Both the position numbers and the translations under genes were made by a program. A stretch of DNA of 64,000 nt from Dethiobacter sp. (GTDB taxonomy: Bacteria; Bacillota; Dethiobacteria; Dethiobacterales; Dethiobacteraceae): positions 45,069 through 109,068 of the forward strand of contig DYEY01000024.1 of NCBI GenBank assembly GCA_020725465.1, written 5' to 3'. A model generated the notes under the pieces. It did not search any database. It was not told where the DNA came from and saw nothing but the letters and a program-made list of their open reading frames with translations. Below, in pieces: positions 19,698 to 26,587 of the stretch (its first letter is position 1; each line of letters starts with the position of its first letter).

Positions 19698-19970
19698 GTG
19701 AACAAATCAGAACTCATCAGCGTTGTTGCAGAAAAAGCCGGACTGACAAAAAAAGACACGGAGAAAGTGGTTAACGCGGTATTCGACGGTATCAGTGAAG
19801 CATTGGCCAGAGGGGAAAGAGTTCAGGTTATCGGTTTTGGCACTTTCGATATTCGTTCCCGTAAGGCCCGTGAAGGCCGTAACCCGGCAACCGGCGCCAC
19901 CATTCAGATCCCGGCGGTAAAAGTCCCGGTGTTCAAAGCGGGCAAAGCCCTCAAAGACAATATTAAGTAA
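19698..19970 (+). CDS. hup: DNA-binding protein HU
   Basis: Nucleoid protein of exactly 90 residues, starting [20 protein letters not shown], with the [21 protein letters not shown] arm (given here as GFGTF and GRNPATG). It bends DNA non-specifically. GTG 19698 with GGAGGG upstream gives the normal HU length; an in-frame ATG at 19677 would add seven residues. It occupies the region where B. subtilis has the S4-domain gene yabO. Confidence 0.95.
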   Translation: MNKSELISVVAEKAGLTKKDTEKVVNAVFDGISEALARGERVQVIGFGTFDIRSRKAREGRNPATGATIQIPAVKVPVFKAGKALKDNIK

Positions 19971-19989
19971 TCAGGTATTTTGGCGACAT

Positions 19990-20021
19990 CAGGCCTTCCG
20001 GGGAGGCCTGAATTTTTTTTT
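19990..20021 (+). terminator. Intrinsic terminator of hup
   Basis: CAGGCCT-TCCGGGG-AGGCCTG followed by AA and a run of T. Confidence 0.88.
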
Positions 20022-20039
20022 GCTTCCCTCCGAATACTA
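20009..20039 (+). promoter_or_regulatory. Weak candidate forespore promoter before the SpoIID-like gene
   Basis: TGAATT (20009-20014), 18-nt spacer, AATACTA (20033-20039): two mismatches to the sigma-G consensus. It overlaps the hup terminator U-tract, so chance is possible. Confidence 0.3.
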
Positions 20040-20065
20040 ACAATACCAGGTTAGGAGGGAATCAG

Positions 20066-21070
20066 ATGGCTAAGTCCAGGTACATGTTGATTTTTTTGCT
20101 CATTCTGCTGCTGGTGACCCTGCCGGGGTGCCCGCGCCGCCGTCCGGAACTGGCCCCTGAGCCAAAGCTGAGACAATCGCGTGAGAGGCTTACACCGGTC
20201 CCGGAAATTCCCGCACCCATAAAGCGGGGCGCCAACCAGGAACCGGAGCTTCGCGTCTATGTGGCCGAAACCGGTACGATCAGAACCATGAAGTTTGAGG
20301 AATACCTGATGGGAGTGGTAGCGGCGGAGATGGATCCGGCCTGGCCTCAGGAGGCACTGGCCGCCCAGGCCATCGTCGCCCGCAGTTTTACCTTGCAGAA
20401 AATTGCTGAAAACGGCGGGGTTCCCGCCCGCAACGCCCACGCTTCCACTGACATAAAGGAGTTCCAGGCTTACGACGTTGGCCGTGTTAACGGTAATGTC
20501 CGGGAAGCGGTGGAGAGGACCCGCGGTGAAGTGGCGGTTTATGGCGGCGAGTTTATCAGGGGCTGGTTCCATGCCTATGCCGGCCCCAGGACGGCCCTGG
20601 CCCGGGAGGGGCTGGAGTTTCGCGGGCCGAACCCTCCCTATATAAAAATTGTGGACAGCCCGGCCGGGGAAGTTATACCGGAAGAAGAACGGGAATGGCA
20701 GGCCGCTTTTTCACTGGCACGGATCAGGAATGCCGCACGGCAAATTACCGGCCGCGATCCCGGGCCGGTGAAAAGGGTTGAGGTTGCCCGCTTTGGTCCT
20801 TCCGGACGGGTGACCGTTGTCCGTATCAATGATTTAGACGTTTCCGCCCCCCAGCTGCGCCTGGCTCTGGACAGCACAGTAATGCGCTCAACCTTTGTAA
20901 ACAGCCTGCGTATTGAAGGCAACCGGCTGGTGATGCGGGGCAGTGGTTACGGCCACGGTGTGGGCATGTGCCAGTGGGGGGCCCGGGCTCTGGCGGAACA
21001 GGGGTACAGCCCCGAGGACATTGTAAGGTATTATTACAGCAATATAGCAATCGTAAAGATGTGGGAATAA
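20066..21070 (+). CDS. SpoIID/LytB-domain lipoprotein (putative peptidoglycan lytic transglycosylase)
   Basis: A 334-residue protein with a lipoprotein signal (lipobox VTLPGC). The SpoIID domain covers about 65-330, with MKFEEYLMGVVAAEMDPAWP, a catalytic-type glutamate in that segment, QAIVARSFTL, and the terminal GYGHGVGMCQWGA. SpoIID proteins cleave glycan strands during engulfment. True SpoIID is usually membrane-anchored and encoded near spoIIR/murAA, so this is a paralogue whose exact role is open. GTTAGGAGGG precedes ATG 20066. Confidence 0.85.
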   Translation: MAKSRYMLIFLLILLLVTLPGCPRRRPELAPEPKLRQSRERLTPVPEIPAPIKRGANQEPELRVYVAETGTIRTMKFEEYLMGVVAAEMDPAWPQEALAAQAIVARSFTLQKIAENGGVPARNAHASTDIKEFQAYDVGRVNGNVREAVERTRGEVAVYGGEFIRGWFHAYAGPRTALAREGLEFRGPNPPYIKIVDSPAGEVIPEEEREWQAAFSLARIRNAARQITGRDPGPVKRVEVARFGPSGRVTVVRINDLDVSAPQLRLALDSTVMRSTFVNSLRIEGNRLVMRGSGYGHGVGMCQWGARALAEQGYSPEDIVRYYYSNIAIVKMWE

Positions 21071-21075
21071 GGGCG

Positions 21076-21115
21076 AAAGAGCGCCGCCGGCATGGAGCCG
21101 GCGGCGCTCTTTTTG
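21076..21115 (+). terminator. Strong intrinsic terminator
   Basis: A 16-bp perfect stem (21076-21091 with 21097-21112), loop ATGGA, ending in TTTTT. It insulates yabPQ. Confidence 0.93.
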
Positions 21116-21145
21116 TCATCATTCTGTTCCTTTTTTCATATCAAT
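21115..21145 (+). promoter_or_regulatory. Candidate sigma-E promoter of yabP
   Basis: GTCATCATT (21115-21123), 13-nt spacer, CATATCAAT (21137-21145). It resembles sigma-E (-35 with ATATT-like core, -10 CATAnnnT), 40 bp before yabP, a mother-cell gene in B. subtilis. Confidence 0.42.
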
Positions 21146-21184
21146 GAAAACAGGATCAACTTGTCCGGAAAAGGAGGAAAAGCC

Positions 21185-21472
21185 ATGGAGCATATCTACG
21201 GCAAACAGGGACAACACCGTCTGGTAATAACCAACCGTGAATCTCTGGAAGTCACAGGGGTAGTACATGTGGACAGCTTTGACGATGAGGAAGTGGTGCT
21301 GGAAACAGACCAGGGGTTACTGGCGATCCGGGGCGAAGACCTGCACATTAAGAACCTTAATCTGGAAAAAGGAGAATTGGCCATAGAGGGACTGGTGCTG
21401 GAACTGGCCTATTCGGAGGATAGACGCCTGCGCGACCGCGGCAAAGGGTTTTTGGGCCGCCTCTTCAAATAG
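21185..21472 (+). CDS. yabP: Sporulation protein YabP
   Basis: A 95-residue YabP/YqfC-family protein: HRLVITNRESLEVTGV, VDSFDDEEVVLETDQG and the G-x-DLHIKNLNLEKGEL region match. It is needed at a late sporulation stage in B. subtilis, in the mother cell. AAAAGGAGG precedes ATG 21185. It forms a pair with yabQ. Confidence 0.92.
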   Translation: MEHIYGKQGQHRLVITNRESLEVTGVVHVDSFDDEEVVLETDQGLLAIRGEDLHIKNLNLEKGELAIEGLVLELAYSEDRRLRDRGKGFLGRLFK

Positions 21473-21508
21473 GATACCGGGTAAAAGAGAGTGAAGGAAG
21501 GCCTCTTT

Positions 21509-21970
21509 GTGTCAGACCAGGTTTACGCCTTTACCATAACGGTTGCCCTGGGCCTTTTGGCAGGGGTATTTTATGATTTCTTCAGGGTTATGCGCAGAAT
21601 GCTGCGGCCGCCGCGCTGGCTGCTCTTCTGCCTGGACCTGGCCTTCTGGCTGGTAATGACGGTGGTTGTCTTTATTGTGCTCCTGGCGTCCGTTTCCGGC
21701 GAGGTCAGAGCTTATGTTTTGGTGGGTATGGGATTGGGAGGATGCTTTTATGTGCTGCTGTTCTCCCGCGCTGTATTCAGGCTGACGTACTTCCTGGTGC
21801 GCAAAACGGCCACAATCATATCTGCTTTGCTTGGACCCCCTGTCCGCCTGGCCCGGGTCCTCTGCGCCGGCAGCCTGCGACTGTACCAGCTGGCCAGGGG
21901 GGCCGGCAATAAAGGCAGGGCCGTTTGTCAAAAAATAAGTGCATTTAAGAGCATAAAAAGAAGGAATTGA
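21509..21970 (+). CDS. yabQ: Sporulation protein YabQ
   Basis: A 153-residue membrane protein (about four segments) matching YabQ: short N-terminus, GLLAGVFYDFFRVMRR, and a basic C-terminal tail. YabQ is required for spore cortex formation and sits in the outer forespore membrane in B. subtilis. GTG 21509 is preferred because AAGGAAGG lies 7 nt upstream; GTG 21491 would add six residues with a poorer site. Confidence 0.85.
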   Translation: MSDQVYAFTITVALGLLAGVFYDFFRVMRRMLRPPRWLLFCLDLAFWLVMTVVVFIVLLASVSGEVRAYVLVGMGLGGCFYVLLFSRAVFRLTYFLVRKTATIISALLGPPVRLARVLCAGSLRLYQLARGAGNKGRAVCQKISAFKSIKRRN

Positions 21971-22019
21971 CCCTGGTGTCCCCGAAGATAACTTATTACC
22001 AATTTTTGAAGGTGTTTTG

Positions 22020-22379
22020 ATGAAAAGCAAGCAGGCGGCAATGCGGGAAAAAGTGACATATCTGCCGGGAGTCAGCCGGCAAAAGCACAGGCGCCGCCCG
22101 CGCCTGGTCCTGTGCCTGGTTATACTGGCACTGGTCTACTCAGTGGCGCTCTTTGCGTCACAGCAGGTCCACCTGTCCCGCCTTCGCCGCGAGCTGGCCC
22201 GGATCGAGGCTCAGATAGCCCTGGTAAAGGAGCAAAACGAGGAAATGATCAGGGAGATTGAGCTGTTGCATACCACCGAATACCTGGAAAAAATGATCCG
22301 CCGGGAGCTGGGCATGGTGCGCCCGGGGGAAGTCCTCTTTTTTTTCCGTGGCACCGAACCGGCGGTTACCGGCCGCTAA
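22020..22379 (+). CDS. divIC: Septum formation initiator DivIC/FtsB
   Basis: A 119-residue bitopic protein: basic cytoplasmic N-terminus, one membrane segment (about 31-49), then a coiled coil (LRRELARIEAQIALVKEQ) and the FtsB/DivIC ending YLEKMIRRELGMVRPGEVLF. It joins the FtsL/DivIB division complex at the septum. ATG 22020 has AAGGTG 5 nt upstream. Gene order yabQ-divIC-yabR is as in B. subtilis. Confidence 0.9.
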   Translation: MKSKQAAMREKVTYLPGVSRQKHRRRPRLVLCLVILALVYSVALFASQQVHLSRLRRELARIEAQIALVKEQNEEMIREIELLHTTEYLEKMIRRELGMVRPGEVLFFFRGTEPAVTGR

Positions 22380-22405
22380 GCCGGCGCCCAAACCCCGGTA
22401 TCGCC

Positions 22406-22433
22406 TTGACAAAAACCCTAAACCCGTTATAAT
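22406..22433 (+). promoter_or_regulatory. Strong sigma-A promoter of the S1-domain gene
   Basis: TTGACA (22406-22411), 16-nt spacer, TATAAT (22428-22433): both hexamers perfect. Confidence 0.85.
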
Positions 22434-22470
22434 TTATTGTAGACAGGCATTAAGGAGGAATTTCTTTTTT

Positions 22471-22854
22471 ATGTCTTTAGTGGTGGGAGCCATCGTGGAA
22501 GGGGTGGTCACCGGTATCACTCATTTCGGCGCCTTCGTCTTGCTTCAGAACGGGGAAACCGGCCTTGTTCACATTTCAGAGGTAGCAGATACCTATGTTA
22601 AGGACATTAATGAACATCTGCAAAAGAAGGACAAGGTAAGAGTGAAGATATTGTCCATTGACGGCAAGGGAAAGATCGGCCTTTCTATCAAGCAGGCGAA
22701 TAGCAACGGCCGGACCGGCCACAGCAAGGCTTCCCGCATGTCATTCGAAGAAAAGATCAATAAGTTTTTAAAGGAAAGCGACGAGCGCCTTCAGGACCTG
22801 CGCCGTAATACCGAATCCAAGCGCGGCGGGCGCGGTTCGCCGTTCCAGCTGTAA
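22471..22854 (+). CDS. yabR: S1-domain RNA-binding protein (YabR/GSP13 type)
   Basis: A 127-residue protein with one S1 domain (residues 1-72: VGAIVEGVVTGITHFGAFV, GLVHISEVADTYV, KVKILSIDGKGKIGLSIKQ pattern) and a charged tail. Relatives such as B. subtilis GSP13/YugI and YabR associate with ribosomes or RNA. AAGGAGG lies 12 nt before ATG 22471. It has its own strong promoter and terminator. Confidence 0.9.
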   Translation: MSLVVGAIVEGVVTGITHFGAFVLLQNGETGLVHISEVADTYVKDINEHLQKKDKVRVKILSIDGKGKIGLSIKQANSNGRTGHSKASRMSFEEKINKFLKESDERLQDLRRNTESKRGGRGSPFQL

Positions 22855-22858
22855 AGTG

Positions 22859-22887
22859 GCATCCCCGGCGGGATGCTTTATTTTTTT
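22859..22887 (+). terminator. Intrinsic terminator of the S1-domain gene
   Basis: GCATCCC-CGGC-GGGATGC then TTTA and seven T. Confidence 0.9.
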
Positions 22888-22906
22888 AGCAAAAGGAGAA
22901 ATCCGG

Positions 22907-23797
22907 GTGATACGCGCCGCCATCGATATCGGGACCAACTCGGTGCGCCTTCTGGTAGCCCAAACGGAAGGAGGCGCTTTTTTGCCTCTGGCCCGCCAGA
23001 TGGTAACCACGCGCCTGGGGCGGGGACTGACAGGTTCCGGGCGGCTTTGTGACAGGGGCCGGGCTGCCACCGAAGCTGCTGTTCTCATGCTGCGTGACAG
23101 GGCCCTGGCCCTGGGGGCGTCTGAAATCAGGGTGGTGGGGACCAGCGCCCTGCGTGAGGCCAGAGACGGGCCCCACTTTGCCGCCCGCCTGTCCCGCAGC
23201 AGCGGACTGAAAGTTGAAGTGCTCCCGCCGGAAGAGGAGGCGCGGCTCAGTTACACCGGGGCCACCGGCACCCTGTCGTTGCCCGCAGACGCCCTGGTGT
23301 TTGACCTGGGCGGCGGGTCCTGCGAGCTGGTCTGGCCGCAAGGGGGTATGCTGCGGCTGGAAAGCCTGAAAATCGGGGCAGTCTATCTTACCGAGAATTT
23401 TTTTCCCACAGACCCGCCGGCGCCGGCGGACATAAAAAAAGCCCGGTACTTTGTGCGCGGGCTCCTGGAAAATCTCAGCCCGGGTCCAAAACCCCTGTGC
23501 GGCCTGGGCGGCACGGTTACCAATCTGGCGGCTATGGCACAGGGGTTGATCAGGTATGACCCTGGCCGGGTACATGGCTTTTGCCTCGGGCGGCCTGCGG
23601 TACATGAGCTCTTTGCGGCCATGGTTGCCCTACCGGTCGAAACCCGGCGCCGGCTGACCGGCATACAACCGGAGAGGGCTGACATTTTGCCTGCGGGAGC
23701 GCTGGTGGTGGCAGAAATAATGCGCTGTTGCCAAACGGATACAATAACGGTGTCGGAGGAGGATCTCCTGGCCGGCTGCCTTACTTCATCAGCATAA
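22907..23797 (+). CDS. Exopolyphosphatase / ppGpp-phosphohydrolase family protein
   Basis: Ppx/GppA family, 296 residues, with the ASKHA phosphate loops AAIDIGTNSVRLLV and VFDLGGGSCEL. Such proteins hydrolyse polyphosphate or pppGpp; sequence alone does not separate the two. It is short and lacks the C-terminal HD domain of long Ppx proteins. GTG 22907 follows AAAGGAGA. The last 17 bp overlap a convergent gene. Confidence 0.88.
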   Translation: MIRAAIDIGTNSVRLLVAQTEGGAFLPLARQMVTTRLGRGLTGSGRLCDRGRAATEAAVLMLRDRALALGASEIRVVGTSALREARDGPHFAARLSRSSGLKVEVLPPEEEARLSYTGATGTLSLPADALVFDLGGGSCELVWPQGGMLRLESLKIGAVYLTENFFPTDPPAPADIKKARYFVRGLLENLSPGPKPLCGLGGTVTNLAAMAQGLIRYDPGRVHGFCLGRPAVHELFAAMVALPVETRRRLTGIQPERADILPAGALVVAEIMRCCQTDTITVSEEDLLAGCLTSSA

Positions 23798-24221
23798 ATT
23801 TGGCGCCCAGGGCCAGCAGGACAATTCCCACCGCTTTCAGCCAGGTAAAAGGGACTCTTTCCAGTCCAAACAGGCCAAACTGGTCAATGACCAGCGCTGT
23901 TCCCACCTGTCCCACAATAATGGCGGTGGTGGCTATAGCCACTCCCAGCCGCGGGATGCTGGCTACCACACCATAGATGATTATCACTCCAAGCAATCCG
24001 CCCAGGTACAGGTACCAGGGAGCCAGGGAAAGCCTGCCCAGGTTACCGCGGCCGAGGTGCAACACAAACAACGCCGGCACCAGTATCCCCAGCCCCACCA
24101 CATGGACGATGAAAGTAGCCTCCAGCAGGCCGATGATTCTGCCAAGAACCGCATTGACGGAACCCTGTACCGCCATGGCGATTCCGGCCAAAAAAGCTGT
24201 AAACAGTGCAATTAACGGCAT
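23781..24221 (-). CDS. YdcZ/DUF606-type DMT-family transporter
   Basis: A 146-residue very hydrophobic protein with about five membrane segments, starting LIALFTAFLAGIAMAVQGSVNAVLG, characteristic of the YdcZ (DUF606) branch of drug/metabolite transporters. The substrate is unknown. Such half-size proteins usually work as dimers or pairs, but no partner is next to it. ATG 24221 (minus strand) follows AAGGGGGC. Convergent with ppx/gppA, divergent from feoB. Confidence 0.82.
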   Translation of the reverse strand: MPLIALFTAFLAGIAMAVQGSVNAVLGRIIGLLEATFIVHVVGLGILVPALFVLHLGRGNLGRLSLAPWYLYLGGLLGVIIIYGVVASIPRLGVAIATTAIIVGQVGTALVIDQFGLFGLERVPFTWLKAVGIVLLALGAKFMLMK

Positions 24222-24276
24222 AAGGCGCCCCCTTCCCACGCCGATAGTTTATACTTACCGGCGGTGCTGTATACGA

Positions 24277-24304
24277 AAAGCAGTCAATGTGACTGCTTTT
24301 TTTG
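24277..24304 (+). terminator. Hairpin with U-tract upstream of feoB
   Basis: AAAAGCAGTCA-ATG-TGACTGCTTTT followed by more T, 30 bp before the feoB start. It may stop read-through from ppx/gppA or act as an attenuator of feoB. Confidence 0.7.
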
Positions 24305-24333
24305 CATATCTATGATTGCTGGGGGGGATAAAT

Positions 24334-26238
24334 TTGGTTACAGTTGCTTTGGTCGGCAACCCCAATGTGGGCAAAAGCGTATTGTTTTACCACCTTACCG
24401 GTAACTACGTGACAGTGGCCAATTACCCGGGGACAACTGTGGAGGTGGCAAGGGGAAGAACCAACATCGGGGGGTTTACGGTGGAAGTCTGCGACACCCC
24501 CGGGCTTTACAGTCTGTCCGTTATTACGGGCGAAGAGGCGGTAACCAGGCGCCTGCTGATGGCAAACCCGAAAGCAGTGGTGGTACATGTGGTTGACGCC
24601 AAAAACCTGCCAAGGATGCTCCCGCTTACCCTCGAGCTTCTGGCTTGCGGTTTTTGCACCGTGCTTGTTCTGAATATGGCGGACGAGGCAGCCAGGCTTG
24701 GCGTGGTAATCAAACGGGCTGAACTGTCGCGCCGCCTTGGCATTGCTGTCCTTGAAGCCGCTTTTGCCGAGGGGCGGGGGGTGACGGCACTTAAAAAAGA
24801 AATAGCACACCTGCTTGTGCAAAAGAACCCTCCCCCCCGCCTGCCCGCGCCGCCTCCCGGCATAAGCAGGGCGGCGGGCCTGCTGGGAGGTGAATATCCC
24901 CTGCCGGCCACCGTCACAGCCCGGCTTTACCTGGAAGGTGACAGCGAAATGACGGAGCTGGTGGAAAAGACGGAAGACAGCTCTGCTGTGGCCTTCTTGC
25001 GCCAGTTACGGGAACAGGCCGACCGCCCCCTGTACAGTTTTGCCCTGCAACGCAGGGAGATGGCGGAAAAGTTGCTGGAGGGGGTTTTCTTTCCCGGCCG
25101 GCACGCTCTGCCCGGGAAGCTGGACCGGGTCACCCTTGACCCGGTCTTTGGCTGGGCCGTGGCTGGTTTCGTCCTGTACGCCGGCCTGTACCTGGGGGTG
25201 GGCCGCCTGGGCGGGGGAATCCTTGTCGGCCTGCTGGACGAAGCTCTGTTTGGCGGAGTCTTAATTCCCCTGATCGAACGCTGGATGGCCGGCGCAATTC
25301 CCTGGCCCGCTCTCCGCCAGCTGCTGGCGGGGGAGTATGGCGTGCTGACGCTGGGGCTGCGGTATGCTTTTGCCGTGATTATGCCCATAGTAGGGACCTT
25401 TTTCCTGATGTTTTCAATTCTTGAAGACAGCGGCTACCTGCCAAGGATGGCCTGCCTGGCCGATAACACCATGAGCAGGCTGGGTTTAAACGGCCGCTCC
25501 GTTATCCCCCTCACCCTGGGTCTGGGCTGCGGAACCATGGCGGTGCTGGTAACAAGAACACTGGAGAGCAGGCGGGAGAGATTTATCGCCACTTTTTTAC
25601 TGGCCCTGGCTGTACCCTGCTCGGCTCAGCTGGGCCTGACGCTGGCGGTGCTCTCAGCGGAGCCGCTGTTTCTTTCAGCCTGGGTTGCGGTAGTGGGAGC
25701 GTCATTTCTCTTTGCAGGCCGGTTACTTAACCTGCTGCTGCCCGGCGGGCGGCAACCTTTCTTTATGGAGCTGCCTCCTCTGCGCCTGCCCAGGTTCAAT
25801 GCCATCTTTCAAAAGACTTATGCCCGCCTGGGGTGGTATCTGAAAGAGGTGACACCGGTTTTTGTCTTTGTCAGCCTGGTTCTGTGGATGCTGAATATAA
25901 GCGGGGTGCTGGGGGCCCTGATACTCAGCCTGGCTCCCGTGCTGGCCCGGATGGGCCTGCCGCGGGAAATGGCGCCGGTGTTCATTTTAGGGTTTTTCCG
26001 GCGCGACTACGGCGCTGCGGGCCTTTACGACCTTTACCAAAGCGGCGTCCTGGCCGGAGCGCAGCTTTTGGTGGCCGCCGTTGTTCTTACCCTGTTTTTG
26101 CCCTGCCTGGCTCAGCTGGTAATAATGCTTAAAGAGAGGGGAATTGCGGCCACCACCGTGACAGTGGCCGCCACCGCGGCGCTGGCCTTTGCCGCGGGGG
26201 TGCTTTTGCGCCTGGCGCTGGGGCTGCCGCAGTTTTAG
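24334..26238 (+). CDS. feoB: Ferrous iron transport protein B
   Basis: Inner-membrane Fe(II) transporter, 634 residues. The cytosolic G-domain shows GNPNVGKS (G1), the switch region NYPGTTVEVARG and DTPGLYSL (G3); the membrane part has Gate-like segments with GCGTMAVLVTR and ALAVPCSAQLG, containing the conserved cysteines, and the FRRDYGAAGLYDL end motif. TTG 24334 is chosen after a G-rich ribosome site. feoA follows downstream, in the reverse of the E. coli order. Confidence 0.93.
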   Translation: MVTVALVGNPNVGKSVLFYHLTGNYVTVANYPGTTVEVARGRTNIGGFTVEVCDTPGLYSLSVITGEEAVTRRLLMANPKAVVVHVVDAKNLPRMLPLTLELLACGFCTVLVLNMADEAARLGVVIKRAELSRRLGIAVLEAAFAEGRGVTALKKEIAHLLVQKNPPPRLPAPPPGISRAAGLLGGEYPLPATVTARLYLEGDSEMTELVEKTEDSSAVAFLRQLREQADRPLYSFALQRREMAEKLLEGVFFPGRHALPGKLDRVTLDPVFGWAVAGFVLYAGLYLGVGRLGGGILVGLLDEALFGGVLIPLIERWMAGAIPWPALRQLLAGEYGVLTLGLRYAFAVIMPIVGTFFLMFSILEDSGYLPRMACLADNTMSRLGLNGRSVIPLTLGLGCGTMAVLVTRTLESRRERFIATFLLALAVPCSAQLGLTLAVLSAEPLFLSAWVAVVGASFLFAGRLLNLLLPGGRQPFFMELPPLRLPRFNAIFQKTYARLGWYLKEVTPVFVFVSLVLWMLNISGVLGALILSLAPVLARMGLPREMAPVFILGFFRRDYGAAGLYDLYQSGVLAGAQLLVAAVVLTLFLPCLAQLVIMLKERGIAATTVTVAATAALAFAAGVLLRLALGLPQF

Positions 26239-26268
26239 GCTAAAAAAATGTCCCACAGAGGTGAGACC

Positions 26269-26493
26269 GTGCCAAAACTGTCTGACCTGCCTGCCGGCAG
26301 GAAGGGGAAAATTGTAGAGCTGGCCACACAGGACCGCAGGATTCTTTGCAAACTGGCTAATCTCGGCATAATCCACGGCACGCTTTTGCGGGTGGTGAGC
26401 CGCCGCCCGCTGCTTATACTGCAGTTTGGTTATACCAGGGTGGCCATTGACCCGGTTCTGGCTGCGCAGATCCAGGTGGAAATCATTGATTAA
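26269..26493 (+). CDS. feoA: Ferrous iron transport protein A
   Basis: A 74-residue SH3-like FeoA protein: LSDLPAGRKGKIVEL, then L-A-N-L-G-I-I-H-G-T and RVAIDPVLAAQI. FeoA assists FeoB at the membrane. GTG 26269 follows GAGGTG by 5 nt; an ATG at 26248 lacks a ribosome site. It lies 30 bp after feoB in the same operon. Confidence 0.87.
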   Translation: MPKLSDLPAGRKGKIVELATQDRRILCKLANLGIIHGTLLRVVSRRPLLILQFGYTRVAIDPVLAAQIQVEIID

Positions 26494-26496
26494 ATT

Positions 26497-26562
26497 TATC
26501 GAAATATTTTATGGACAACCTCTCCTGAGCCGACATAATTTTGCTGCCATTTAAATTATAAT
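26497..26562 (+). promoter_or_regulatory. Candidate Spo0A-dependent promoter of spoIIE
   Basis: CCGACA (26530-26535), a 21-bp spacer, then TATAAT (26557-26562). A near-0A box TATCGAA (consensus TGTCGAA) lies at 26497-26503. The abnormally long spacer with weak -35 is the known architecture of Spo0A-activated sigma-A promoters such as B. subtilis spoIIE and spoIIG. Confidence 0.45.
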
Positions 26563-26587
26563 TATCAAAAACGGGAGGGGAAGGCTC

